Shown: positions 15,405 to 24,373, numbered from the stretch's first letter. The stretch: 64,000 nt of DNA from Methylotenera oryzisoli (GCF_004661485.1 NZ_PQVH01000008.1:1-64000), one strand, 5' to 3'. Program-made: numbers and translations. Notes: generated by a model from the sequence alone, not told the origin.

Positions 15405-15480
15405 GCCCCCGTAGCTCAGTGGATAGAGCATCCCCCTCCTAAGGGGAGGGTCACACGTTCGATTCGTGTCGGGGGCACCA
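15405..15480 (+). tRNA. tRNA-Arg (anticodon CCT)
   Basis: A complete 76-base cloverleaf with encoded CCA. Acceptor GCCCCCG / CGGGGGC, D arm GCTC/GAGC, anticodon stem TCCCC / GGGGA with loop CTCCTAA (anticodon CCT, reading AGG), T arm ACACG / CGTGT with TTCGATT. tRNA-Arg genes are frequent prophage integration sites. Here the prophage lies on the 5' side, unlike the usual case in which the element sits beyond the 3' end. Confidence 0.97.
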
Positions 15481-15593
15481 CATTCAATATTGTTTGCAGT
15501 TGTTTAAGTACAGTTAAAACATGTTAACTAGCTGTGTTTGATTATTTGTGTTTAGAAATTGGCGTATTTGGAAATTAAGTAGAGTTGGAAGTT

Positions 15594-15619
15594 AAGTATG
15601 CTTATGAATAAGCATACTT
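15594..15619. promoter_or_regulatory. Perfect 11-bp inverted repeat upstream of the glycosyltransferase operon
   Basis: AAGTATGCTTA (15594-15604) and TAAGCATACTT (15609-15619) are exact inverted repeats around a TGAA centre, 25 bases before the first gene of the operon. No T-run follows, so it is not a terminator. It could be an operator or a leader hairpin that controls the operon. No matching regulator gene is nearby. Confidence 0.5.
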
Positions 15620-15644
15620 GGGAGTAACTGCATAACCTTAGCGA

Positions 15645-17279
15645 GTGACCACTAGAAAACCTATAAAAATGACATCAACAGTATTTCAAAGATTATCTCT
15701 AGCACTATTTTCATTACTAACTGTTTTTATTGTGGTGACTTTTAAGCAATACGGTATTAGTAATGATGAGCAGGTGCAGCACGTTTATGGGCAGCTGCTA
15801 CTTAATTTTTACAGTAGCGGGTTTGTGGATCACGCAGCGTTTACTTACAAGAACCTCTATTTGTATGGTGGTTTATTTGACCTAATTGCCGCCATGTTAG
15901 AGAAGCTTTTACCGCTTTGGGTGTGGGATATACGTCATTTACTTTCAGCATTGTTTGGTTTAGCAGGCATTGTGGCAGTGCATAAAATTACCAACGAGCT
16001 AGCAGGTGCACGGGCAGCTTTTATTGCAGCGTTTTTACTTACCATTACTGGTGCATGGACCGGTGCAATGTTTACGCACACTAAAGACGTGTCTTTTGCT
16101 GCTTGTATGGTTTGGGCTTTATATTACACATTGCTTATTGCTAAACAGTTGCCTCGCATCCCATTGGTCTTGAGTTTAAAGCTTGGCGTGGCAGTCGGCC
16201 TAGCGTTAGGTTTGAGAATTGGCGGTGCCTTTGCCGTTATTTATTTGCTATTAATGGTACTGGTCGCCGGGTGCTTAACTGCCGAAGGTTGCAAACTGAA
16301 AATAACGTTTTATTGGCAAAGTTTTATTGGTCTATTGCCGGCAGGTGCCATGGCTTTAGGTTTAATGGCTATTTTCTGGCCGTGGTCGGTGATGGGCTCT
16401 GATCATATTCTAATTGCTGTTAAGTCTTTTTCACACTTTTCTTTCGATATGAATACTATTGTGAATGGTCAGTTTGTTAGCATCGGGGAGGTGCCACGTA
16501 CTTACTTATTTCAGTATTTGGGTATCCGCTTGCCTGAGATTTTTCTGCTTGGCTTAATAAGCTTAGTTATCGTGCTGGGGCTGAGATTAAAGCAAGCATC
16601 GTTTTTGAAGCTAAATTTGTTGCCAGAGATTACGGTGAGTATCGCTTTACTTACCCCTTTAGTCTTTGTGTTGTTGGATCGTCCTGCGCTTTACAATGGC
16701 GTACGGCATTTTACTTTTGTGATTCCTACATTAGCGATTGTTGCCGGGGTTGGTTTATCCAAAATGTTTGATGTTTTGGTAGGCTATAAAAAATGGCGCT
16801 TAGGCTTTGTTGCAGTATGTACGCTACTGAGTGTGAACACGATATGTACGCTTTACGCGCTGCATCCATATCAATATCTTTACTACAACCATTTTGCAGG
16901 CGCTGATTTTAAACATGCCCAACATAATTGGGAGGGGGATTATTGGTCTAGCAGTTTGATTGACGCGACTAAAATGTTAGAACAGTATGTAGATGCAGAG
17001 GCTGTGAGTTTGCCAAAGAAAAGTGACGCTGTATATTCAGTCGCGGTTTGCGCAGAAGCTTTTCAAGGGCAGGCGTATTTAGACAAGCGGTTTAGTATCA
17101 CTGAAAATTGGGTGACTGCTGATTTCTTTATTTCTAGTACTAATATGAATTGCGATAAAGTGTTGCAAGGTGAGGTTATTGGTGTGGTAGAACGTTTAGG
17201 CGCACCACTTGCGGTCGTGAAAGATCGTAGAAGATTAATAGGCGATGCACGGATACCACGTGCCGCACCACGGGATTAG
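15645..17279 (+). CDS. GT39/ArnT-like membrane glycosyltransferase (GT-C fold)
   Basis: 544 residues from GTG 15645 (an ATG at 15669 is also possible; neither has a clear ribosome site). About ten membrane segments run to residue 400. The first periplasmic loop carries GISNDEQVQHVYG, with the acidic pair DE expected for GT-C catalysis, and THTKDVSFAA comes later. The C-terminal soluble part has HPYQYLYYNHFAG and WEGDYWSSS, a pattern seen in uncharacterised GT39 relatives. Enzymes of this type move a sugar from a polyprenyl phosphate carrier to lipid A, O-antigen or protein on the periplasmic side. It leads a four-gene operon with a GT2, a GtrA and a deacetylase, which together supply such a carrier. 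Acceptor and sugar are unknown. Confidence 0.8.
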   Translation: MTTRKPIKMTSTVFQRLSLALFSLLTVFIVVTFKQYGISNDEQVQHVYGQLLLNFYSSGFVDHAAFTYKNLYLYGGLFDLIAAMLEKLLPLWVWDIRHLLSALFGLAGIVAVHKITNELAGARAAFIAAFLLTITGAWTGAMFTHTKDVSFAACMVWALYYTLLIAKQLPRIPLVLSLKLGVAVGLALGLRIGGAFAVIYLLLMVLVAGCLTAEGCKLKITFYWQSFIGLLPAGAMALGLMAIFWPWSVMGSDHILIAVKSFSHFSFDMNTIVNGQFVSIGEVPRTYLFQYLGIRLPEIFLLGLISLVIVLGLRLKQASFLKLNLLPEITVSIALLTPLVFVLLDRPALYNGVRHFTFVIPTLAIVAGVGLSKMFDVLVGYKKWRLGFVAVCTLLSVNTICTLYALHPYQYLYYNHFAGADFKHAQHNWEGDYWSSSLIDATKMLEQYVDAEAVSLPKKSDAVYSVAVCAEAFQGQAYLDKRFSITENWVTADFFISSTNMNCDKVLQGEVIGVVERLGAPLAVVKDRRRLIGDARIPRAAPRD

Positions 17280-17283
17280 GGTC

Positions 17284-18261
17284 ATGAATAAAAACATTTT
17301 TCCACGAGTAGGCACTGAAGCGCATATTAGCGTGATTGTTCCGGCCTTTAATGAAGAGGCCGCAATTGTTAGCACTATCCATACCATTGTGGATCGTCTA
17401 AAGCAGCTCAGTGAAAACTGGGAAATCATTGTGATTGATGATGGAAGCCGTGACCAAACAGCTAATATAGTACGTAATTTACCTGAAAGTTTACGAACAA
17501 CCCTAGTACGTTTTTCGCGTAATTTTGGTAAAGAGTATGCCATCACAGCCGGTTTGGAATATGCGACGGGCAATGTGGTGATATGCATGGATGCCGATGG
17601 ACAGCACTCATCTGAGTTGTTAGCGCAAATGTTAGAAAAATGGCGTGAAGGATATGACATGGTCTATGCATACAGGCAAGACCGTGATGTAGAGTCGCGA
17701 TTTAAGCGTTGGGGCTCACGTATTTTTTACCGAGCAATTAGTCTAGGTGGTCAGATTCATATTCCACGCGATGCTGGTGATTTCCGCTTAATGGATAGGC
17801 AAGTGGTCAATGCTCTGCTTTCTTTGCCTGAGCGTAATCGCTTTATGAAGGGTATTTATGCATGGGTTGGCTACCATTCTATTGGTATTCCATTTATACC
17901 ATTGCCTCGCTCACATGGTGAAAGTGCATTCTCGAAGTTAAAACTGATTCAGCTGGCTTGGACTGGGGTCACCAGTTTCTCTGTGATGCCATTGCGATTG
18001 GCAAGTGCAGTAGGGGCTTTACTTGCTTTGCTGTCTTTCACCTATGGGATGTACGTAGTGGTTGATCATATGTTTTTTGATGAGTCAGTGCCAGGTTGGC
18101 CCACTATTATTGCCAGCATGATGTTTTTTGCCGGAGTGCAATTGTTGTTTATTGGTATATTAGGCGAGTACCTATCACGTATTTATGACGAGGTTAAAGG
18201 GCGGCCACCTTATATTGTGGCAGAAGTGCTTAAGCCTAAAGTGATCACGCAGCACCAATGA
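17284..18261 (+). CDS. Polyprenyl-phosphate glycosyltransferase, GT2 (GtrB/ArnC-like)
   Basis: 325 residues from ATG 17284, 4 bases after the previous stop; an in-frame ATG at 17245 lies inside that gene. The GT-A fold is plain: ISVIVPAFNEEAAIV, EIIVIDDGSRD, FSRNFGKEYAITAGL and ICMDADGQH (DXD-like metal site). The last 90 residues have two membrane segments (ASAVGALLALLSFTYGMYVVV and ASMMFFAGVQLLFIGILGEYLSR), the GtrB/ArnC/DPM type that loads a sugar onto undecaprenyl phosphate at the cytoplasmic face. It overlaps the GtrA gene by 4 bases. Confidence 0.92.
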   Translation: MNKNIFPRVGTEAHISVIVPAFNEEAAIVSTIHTIVDRLKQLSENWEIIVIDDGSRDQTANIVRNLPESLRTTLVRFSRNFGKEYAITAGLEYATGNVVICMDADGQHSSELLAQMLEKWREGYDMVYAYRQDRDVESRFKRWGSRIFYRAISLGGQIHIPRDAGDFRLMDRQVVNALLSLPERNRFMKGIYAWVGYHSIGIPFIPLPRSHGESAFSKLKLIQLAWTGVTSFSVMPLRLASAVGALLALLSFTYGMYVVVDHMFFDESVPGWPTIIASMMFFAGVQLLFIGILGEYLSRIYDEVKGRPPYIVAEVLKPKVITQHQ

Positions 18262-18647
18262 CACAAACCCATCGACATTCCATTTCCTGGTTTGCAGTAA
18301 TTGGTGCACTGGCTGCTGGTGTGCATTATGTTGTTGCCGTCGGCTTAGAGCTTAGCCACTTACTTACAGCTATTCATGCAAACACAATAGGTTTTTTGTT
18401 TGCATTCCCTGTGAGCTATTTTGGGCATCGTAAATTAAGTTTTTCTGGGCAGACATCTACACACTTGCATGCATTTCCGCGTTTTTTTGCCGTTGCAGTA
18501 TCCGGTTTCTTAGCGAATCAATTTTTAGTGATTAATGCCATTTACTTTACGAACATTCCATTTTGGTTGGTGCTGGGGGTGGTGATGGTGATTGTTGCTG
18601 TTTCAACTTATTTTTTGAGCCGTTACTGGGCATTTAAAGGCAAATAG
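18258..18647 (+). CDS. GtrA-family flippase
   Basis: 129 residues with four membrane segments. FAVIGALAAGVHYVVAVGLEL at the N-terminus, then NTIGFLFAFPVSYFGHRKLSF, and the end VSTYFLSRYWAFKG are the GtrA family marks. GtrA proteins are thought to flip polyprenyl-phosphate-linked sugars across the inner membrane. It overlaps the GT2 gene by an ATGA and precedes the deacetylase by 2 bases. Confidence 0.92.
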   Translation: MTQTHRHSISWFAVIGALAAGVHYVVAVGLELSHLLTAIHANTIGFLFAFPVSYFGHRKLSFSGQTSTHLHAFPRFFAVAVSGFLANQFLVINAIYFTNIPFWLVLGVVMVIVAVSTYFLSRYWAFKGK

Positions 18648-18649
18648 TC

Positions 18650-19435
18650 ATGAAGCTTATTATCTGTGCTGACGATTTTGCACAAAGCCCAAGTATTGAC
18701 GCTGCTATTGTGCGCCTTATCGAAAATAACAGACTGACCGCAGCGTCCTGTATGGTCAATAGCCCACACTGGGCATCATCTGCCAAATTGCTCACTTCAG
18801 ATATTAGAGACAAAGCGCATATTGGCTTGCATCTTGATTTTACGTTATTTGGATATCGCTACCCACACGGTATATTGACCTTGCTGAGCCTGTTACGCTG
18901 CCTGCCAAAAGCTTCAATTCAAAACAGTATTGAACATCAGTTGAATCAGTTTGAAGTGGCGTTAGGCACGCAGCCTGATTATGTTGATGGGCATCAGCAT
19001 GTGCATCAGCTTCCACAAATTCGTCAGGTTTTGTTGGCGGTGTTAAAACAGCGTTATCACCATCAATTACCTTGGATAAGAATTGCGAAGCCCAATGATG
19101 AAAGCGGCATTAAAGGCCGCATCATTAAAATGCTTGGTGCCAGTGCGCTGGAGCGGGAAGCTAAACAGCTGGGGTTTAAGTGCAGTAATGTGCTATTAGG
19201 CGTTTATAATTTTAGCGGAGATGTGCAAGATTATAAAAAGCGCTTAATTGATTGGGCAACACAAGCTAAGCATAGTGTTGGTACATCGGTGTTGATGTGT
19301 CATCCAGCCGTGGCGGCAGCAGAAGGGTACATCAATGATCCTATTTACCCTGCCAGAGTGAATGAGTTTAGCGTACTGAACAGTGATGCTTTCGCCACAA
19401 TATTTAATGACGTTAAGATTGTGCGAGAGCCATAG
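18650..19435 (+). CDS. YdjC/ChbG-family carbohydrate deacetylase
   Basis: 261 residues. Metal and catalytic motifs are visible: ICADDFAQS at residues 4-12 (Asp pair), HIGLHLDFT around 64, DGHQHVHQ around 121, and the late MCHPA. The family hydrolyses N-acetyl groups from sugars. In Francisella the homologue NaxD deacetylates undecaprenyl-phosphate-GalNAc before galactosamine is put on lipid A, and Bordetella has a similar enzyme for glucosamine; the neighbours here fit that scheme exactly. Alternative: deacetylation of a free oligosaccharide such as chitobiose (ChbG). The operon context favours the lipid-linked substrate. Confidence 0.85.
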   Translation: MKLIICADDFAQSPSIDAAIVRLIENNRLTAASCMVNSPHWASSAKLLTSDIRDKAHIGLHLDFTLFGYRYPHGILTLLSLLRCLPKASIQNSIEHQLNQFEVALGTQPDYVDGHQHVHQLPQIRQVLLAVLKQRYHHQLPWIRIAKPNDESGIKGRIIKMLGASALEREAKQLGFKCSNVLLGVYNFSGDVQDYKKRLIDWATQAKHSVGTSVLMCHPAVAAAEGYINDPIYPARVNEFSVLNSDAFATIFNDVKIVREP

Positions 19436-19442
19436 TTTGTAC

Positions 19443-19498
19443 GAGTGCTGCTATTGCCTAGTAACTACTCTTAGTAGCTACTGATTGGTGCAGCACTC
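19443..19498. repeat. Long nested inverted repeat between convergent genes
   Basis: Outer arms GAGTGCTGC (19443-19451) and GCAGCACTC (19490-19498) are perfect. Inside, TAGTAACTACT and AGTAGCTACTG pair over 11 positions with one mismatch and a CTT loop. No T-run follows on either side. Such a hairpin between convergent ends may stop or stabilise transcripts. Confidence 0.6.
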
Positions 19499-19544
19499 AC
19501 ATTAACTAGTGGTTTATGGTTTGTTGGTATTGAATGCTATAGGT

Positions 19545-20012
19545 TTAAGCCGGTTTGGGTAATTTTTTGTTTGATTGTGCGCTTTTTTGCATGACGCAGG
19601 TTTCCTTGCCATAAGTGCCAACATTAGAATCTACTTCATAGTAATGATTGGTGTAAGCATACTTACCAGCCGGGTTTTTGCTGATATTCGCAATGCCGGT
19701 ACTGAATTCTGCAGAGCTGACCTCAGACATACTTAAATTAAAGGCAATCTTGTTTGCGTTAGCGACTGCTTTGCCTTTGTATGTGAAAGAGTTTTCTGTT
19801 TCGAGTGCAAAATCATAAATGCCGATGCTGCCTCTGCTCGCTGCGCGATTTAATGTGAGTTTTGCTAGCACTTGATAGTCACCAACTTTACTGTTGTTGC
19901 CTTTGCATGAATAAGTGCCACTGTAGTTTACGCCAACAAAATTAGGTTTTGCTTCCGCTATCTGAATGGTGCTGATGGTGATTAATAAAGAGGTAAGAAT
20001 CGCACGTTTCAT
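19545..20012 (-). CDS. Small secreted protein, paralogue of the one at 34294
   Basis: 155 residues. Signal peptide MKRAILTSLLITISTIQIAEA, so periplasmic or extracellular. The mature part (YSGTYSCKGN, then GDYQVLAKLTL, YDFALETENSFTYKGKAVANANKIAF, FSTGIANISKNPAG, NHYYEVD, YGKETCVMQ) contains two cysteines that probably form a disulfide. The same motif series recurs in the protein encoded at 34294-34710. The last about 12 residues are Lys/Pro-rich. Mostly beta, lipocalin-like by eye. A tandem 10-bp repeat (GGATATTTTA twice, 20016-20035) sits just upstream of the start. Function unknown; it stands alone between two operons. Confidence 0.75.
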   Translation of the reverse strand: MKRAILTSLLITISTIQIAEAKPNFVGVNYSGTYSCKGNNSKVGDYQVLAKLTLNRAASRGSIGIYDFALETENSFTYKGKAVANANKIAFNLSMSEVSSAEFSTGIANISKNPAGKYAYTNHYYEVDSNVGTYGKETCVMQKSAQSNKKLPKPA

Positions 20013-20187
20013 GATGGATATTTTAGGATATTTTAAAAGCGTCTATTGTAGCGTGAGGCTGGTATGTGATGAAACTTACTTTTTATATTTTTTATGCCTT
20101 AATGTTTTGTTTTGTTTATGTGCTTGCATTATGATGGGCGCCTAAATCAATTTTTAATCGATTATTTGACTTAATACATCAAAATTT

Positions 20188-21771
20188 ATGCAAATTTCCC
20201 CAGTTAAGGCATTATCGACCAAGTTACTTTGGCGTTTCTGTATCTTCAATATTGCTTTGCTATTAGGGTTGATATTCTGGCTTTGGCAAGCAAGTCAACC
20301 CGTTAACTTAATACAGCCTCAATTGCCGAACGATGGCAAGTTGCAGTGCGTTTCTTACTCCCCTTATTACCACCCAGGACAAACACCACTTAACCCTAAC
20401 AGTTTTATCCAGCCAGCACAGATTGATCATGACCTTGCTGCACTTTCCAAGCGGTTTAATTGCGTACGAATTTATTCGGTCTCTCAAGGCCTTAGTTATG
20501 TGCCGGAAGCAGCCTCTAAATTAGGGATTCAGGTATATCTGGGGGCTTGGATAGGCTGGGTAGCTGCGAACAACGATAAAGAGTTGGATTTGGCCATAAG
20601 TGTTGCGAATAAATATCCGAAGACTGTGAAGGCACTGATTGTCGGTAATGAGGTTTTATTACGTGGTGAGCAATCTGAGGCCGCGATGCAGGCGTATTTG
20701 GAAAAAGCACAACGCTCAACCTTAGTACCAGTGACTTATGCTGATGTTTGGGAGTTCTGGCGAAAACATCCAAAACTAGAGGCTAATGTGGATTTTGTGA
20801 CGGTGCATATACTTCCGTATTGGGAAGATGATCCGCAGGCAATCACTGAAGCAACCCAGCATGTAGTGAATGTGATGAGTTTACTTGCAGAGACCTTCAA
20901 AAAGCCTATTTTAATTGGTGAAACTGGCTGGCCATCCGTAGGTAGGCAGCGTCAGGCTTCTGAGCCCAGCTTAATTAATCAAGCGAGTTATTTACGTGGA
21001 TTTTTACAACTCGCACATGATCATGCTTGGCAATACAACTTGATTGAAGCAATTGATCAGCCATGGAAGCGAGATCTTGAAGGTACCGTTGGTGGTTATT
21101 GGGGTATTTTCGATACGGAGCTAACGCCTAAGTTTGCCTTTACTGGTGATATACAGCCACGTCATGATATAAAGGCTATCGGGCTGTCTGGCGCATTGGG
21201 CTTTGCCTTATTTCTAGGCTTGGCGTTTTTATTTAAAGCGCGTCAAGTTTATATGAAGTTAGGTTTATGTGCGGCCGGCATCGTGTTTGGCATCTCAGTC
21301 TGGCTACAGACTCAATACTTGATCAGTGCTTGTCGAAACATCACTGAATGGCTAACCTTGAGCGGGTTAGCTTTTGTTGGCTGGCTACTGGTGGTTGGTT
21401 TGATATGGCGCATATGCCAACCCAGTAAGCATCATGCGCTAGTTTTAAAAACAGGCGTATTTATACTTTCAGTTGCGGCAATCAGCGCCACAGTTTTATT
21501 GATTGTCGATGGAAGGTATCGTGATTTCCCCATCAGCTTATATGTCTTGCCGATTTTACTGTTATCATTTTCCTCTGTATTTTTAGAGGTCGATGTGAAA
21601 CCAAAGCGCTGGCTGGGCTATGTGCTTAGCTCAGTTCTAATGGCTGCGGCACTGTATTGTGTTTATTTAGAAATTGAAAATATATCTACTTATTATTGGC
21701 TTGGTCTGTGTGGCTTACTTATAGCTGCATTATGGCCAAAATCTCAAGCTTCAATTCGTTCATCACTTTGA
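20188..21771 (+). CDS. Membrane-bound glycoside hydrolase family 17 protein
   Basis: 527 residues. An N-terminal membrane anchor (about 15-34) is followed by a GH17 (beta-1,3-glucanase / glucanosyltransferase) domain at about 50-310. The acid/base E155 lies in VGNEVLLRG and the nucleophile E245 in IGETGWPS; both are present. AIDQPWKRDLEGTVGGYWG ends the domain. Then come about six membrane segments (325-520). This is an unusual arrangement, with a periplasmic hydrolase at the front and a membrane bundle behind. It precedes a GH17-GT2 glucan synthase by 22 bases. It may trim, branch or cyclise the glucan made by that enzyme. Confidence 0.85.
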   Translation: MQISPVKALSTKLLWRFCIFNIALLLGLIFWLWQASQPVNLIQPQLPNDGKLQCVSYSPYYHPGQTPLNPNSFIQPAQIDHDLAALSKRFNCVRIYSVSQGLSYVPEAASKLGIQVYLGAWIGWVAANNDKELDLAISVANKYPKTVKALIVGNEVLLRGEQSEAAMQAYLEKAQRSTLVPVTYADVWEFWRKHPKLEANVDFVTVHILPYWEDDPQAITEATQHVVNVMSLLAETFKKPILIGETGWPSVGRQRQASEPSLINQASYLRGFLQLAHDHAWQYNLIEAIDQPWKRDLEGTVGGYWGIFDTELTPKFAFTGDIQPRHDIKAIGLSGALGFALFLGLAFLFKARQVYMKLGLCAAGIVFGISVWLQTQYLISACRNITEWLTLSGLAFVGWLLVVGLIWRICQPSKHHALVLKTGVFILSVAAISATVLLIVDGRYRDFPISLYVLPILLLSFSSVFLEVDVKPKRWLGYVLSSVLMAAALYCVYLEIENISTYYWLGLCGLLIAALWPKSQASIRSSL

Positions 21772-21793
21772 TAGAAATTCTCAGCGTAACCTT

Positions 21794-24364
21794 ATGATTA
21801 ACAAAACTAAACGCTATTTAATTCCACTTTTGTTTGCAGTGCTAGTGGCTGCGATCCACTTTAGTCTTTGGTATATTTCCAATCGCGCGCTACCTTTAAT
21901 TAATGCGCCAGAAATTGTAAATGGCTTTGCCTTTAGTGGATTTCAGGAAAATCAGAGCCCATTGCGGAAAGAGTATCCGAGTACGGCTGAGTTGGAAAAA
22001 GATTTACGCTTACTCAAACCTTTGACTCATCGTGTTCGTATTTATGGTGCGCTGGAGAATAGTGAAGTTACTGCGCTTGCTTCTAGTTTAGGGTTCCATG
22101 TAACAGCTGGTGCTTGGTTGGGTAGTGATGCCGCTGCAAACTATCGTGAAGTTGAGGCGCTGAAGGCCAAGATTAAAATCTATCCAAAAATTGAGCGTGC
22201 CATTGTGGGTAATGAGGTTTTACTTCGTAACGACCTAACGCCTGAGCAATTGATTGGTTACATAGAAGACGTTCGTAAAACCACGAAACTGCCAATTTCT
22301 ACCGCAGAGCCTTGGCATGTCTGGCTGAAAAACCCTGAACTGGTCAAGCACGTAGATTTTATTGCGGTGCACTTGTTGCCTTACCATGAAGGCGTACCGG
22401 TAGAGGATGCCGTAGATTACTCACTGAAGCGTTATCAAGAGTTAATGGATGTGTATCCAAGAAAAAAAATCGTGATTACAGAGATTGGTTGGCCTAGTAA
22501 TGGGCCAACATTAGGTGCAGCAGTAGCCTCTAAAGTGAACCAAGCGCTTTTTGTCCGGGAATTTTTGGCTAAAACAGCACATAAAAACTACGATTATTAC
22601 TTAATGGAAGCATTTGACCAGCCTTGGAAAAAAGAGCTGGAAGGTTGGGCTGGCGCCTACTGGGGCATGTTTGATGCCGAGCGCAATGAGAAATACTCAT
22701 TGCACGGCGCAGTCCCTAAAGATGATCGCTGGAAAGCAAAAGCACTTTGGGCAAGTCTGTTAGGTTTGTTGCCAATATTCTTTATTGCTTATCGCTTCAG
22801 GCATTGGGGTTTACGCGCCCGTAGTTCGATGGCGGTGTTACTGCAAGCTTGTATTACCACTTTAGTGGTTGCTTGGAATTTACCTGGAGATTATTACTAT
22901 ACGATGAAGGATTTTGTCGTGTTGATTGCATTACTGATCGGCATGGGGTTAACGTCTGCAGTATTGATGATTTATGCGGTTGAGTTTAGTGAAGTGATGT
23001 TCAAGAAGGGCTGGAATCGTGCATTTAAGCGTGCAAAGCCACTGCCTGCGGATGAAGAGCTGTTTGTTTCTGTACATTTGGCATGCTACAACGAGCCACC
23101 AGAAATGGTGATCACCACCATTGAAAGCTTGGCTAAACTTAACTACACCAACTTTGAAGTGATTGTGGTTGATAACAACACTAAAGATGAAGCGAAATGG
23201 AAGCCGCTTGAAGCCTATATGGCAAAAATGCCGGAGAATTTTAAATTCTTCCATCTGCCGCAGTGGCCTGGCTTTAAGGCCGGTGCTTTAAACTTTGCAC
23301 TAGAGCAAACAAACCCTAATGCGCAGGTAGTGGGGGTAGTGGATGCCGATTATGAAGTAACCCCTGATTGGCTGTCTGATTTAGTACCACATTTCCTTGA
23401 GCAAAAAGTGGCTGTGGTGCAAGCGCCTCAGGCCCATAGAGACTGGGAGCATAGTTTCTTCCGCAGTATGGGTAACTGGGAGTTTGAGGGTTTCTTCCGC
23501 ATTGGTATGCACCACAGGCACGAACGTAATGCCTTGATTCAGCATGGTACGATGACCTTAGTGAGATACCAAGCGTTAATGACTAGCGGAAAATGGTCTG
23601 AATGGTGCATCTGCGAAGATACCGAGTTAGGCTTACGTTTACTGGAAGACGGCTATGAACTACGCTACATTGATGATACGTTTGGCCGTGGCTTAACACC
23701 TGCAGACTTTAAAGCACTCAAGTCACAACGCTTCCGTTGGGCATTTGGTGCGATGCAAATTTTGAAACATCACATACCTAAGTTGTTAGGGGATTCAACC
23801 TTGACCTTTGGGCAGCGTTATCACTTTTTAACGGGTTGGTTCGGCTGGTTAGGTGAGGCTTTGCAGCTAGGCTTTACCATAGGCTCTATCGCATGGTCTG
23901 TGGCTATGCTGTTATTCCCAGAAGAGGCGAGTTTGCCGGTTTCTCTGATGATTACCACCATTATTTGCTTCTTGGTGATTAAAGCGATTATGGGCCCGAT
24001 GTTGTATCTAAAAACCATGACGTGTCGCTGGATTGATATCTTTGGTGCATCTGTCGCCAGTCTTGGGCTATCACATGCTATTGCCAGAGGCATTATCAGC
24101 GGCATCATTAAAAAAGATGGCGTGTTTAAAGTGACTGCAAAAGGCAAGGGGCTCAAAAAATCCAACTGGTATGATTGGATTGCACCAATTCAAGAAGAGT
24201 TATTTCTACTGAGTGCGTTAACGCTGAGCAGTATCGCGATGCTAGCTACCCGCGGAGTTGGTAATAGCGATGCTCAAATCTGGGTGGCTATGTTGAGCTT
24301 GCAATCATTACCTTACATAAGTGCGGTTGCCTGCCAAATTATTAGTAAAAGAGAAAACGGTTAA
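21794..24364 (+). CDS. Beta-glucan synthase: GH17 domain fused to processive GT2 (NdvB-like)
   Basis: 856 residues. Residues 11-29 form a membrane anchor, 40-310 a GH17 domain with E141 (VGNEVLLR) and E230 (VITEIGWPS). Two or three membrane segments at about 315-400 lead into a GT2 domain (420-660) with all processive-synthase marks: HLACYNEPPEM, VVDNNT, DAD at 517-519, ED at 608-609 and QRFRW at 645-649. Four to five membrane segments follow. Pseudomonas NdvB and the Bradyrhizobium cyclic beta-1,3/1,6-glucan system have related enzymes. Expected reaction: UDP-glucose polymerised and exported as beta-1,3-linked glucan, remodelled on the periplasmic side by the GH17 parts. Confidence 0.88.
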   Translation: MINKTKRYLIPLLFAVLVAAIHFSLWYISNRALPLINAPEIVNGFAFSGFQENQSPLRKEYPSTAELEKDLRLLKPLTHRVRIYGALENSEVTALASSLGFHVTAGAWLGSDAAANYREVEALKAKIKIYPKIERAIVGNEVLLRNDLTPEQLIGYIEDVRKTTKLPISTAEPWHVWLKNPELVKHVDFIAVHLLPYHEGVPVEDAVDYSLKRYQELMDVYPRKKIVITEIGWPSNGPTLGAAVASKVNQALFVREFLAKTAHKNYDYYLMEAFDQPWKKELEGWAGAYWGMFDAERNEKYSLHGAVPKDDRWKAKALWASLLGLLPIFFIAYRFRHWGLRARSSMAVLLQACITTLVVAWNLPGDYYYTMKDFVVLIALLIGMGLTSAVLMIYAVEFSEVMFKKGWNRAFKRAKPLPADEELFVSVHLACYNEPPEMVITTIESLAKLNYTNFEVIVVDNNTKDEAKWKPLEAYMAKMPENFKFFHLPQWPGFKAGALNFALEQTNPNAQVVGVVDADYEVTPDWLSDLVPHFLEQKVAVVQAPQAHRDWEHSFFRSMGNWEFEGFFRIGMHHRHERNALIQHGTMTLVRYQALMTSGKWSEWCICEDTELGLRLLEDGYELRYIDDTFGRGLTPADFKALKSQRFRWAFGAMQILKHHIPKLLGDSTLTFGQRYHFLTGWFGWLGEALQLGFTIGSIAWSVAMLLFPEEASLPVSLMITTIICFLVIKAIMGPMLYLKTMTCRWIDIFGASVASLGLSHAIARGIISGIIKKDGVFKVTAKGKGLKKSNWYDWIAPIQEELFLLSALTLSSIAMLATRGVGNSDAQIWVAMLSLQSLPYISAVACQIISKRENG

Positions 24365-24373
24365 TATCATTTG

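Noticed and set aside
15645-19435. Classic arnBCADTEF 4-amino-arabinose operon
   Set aside because: No ArnA, ArnB or ArnD-type gene is present; the deacetylase is YdjC-type and the flippase GtrA-type, so only an analogous pathway is claimed.
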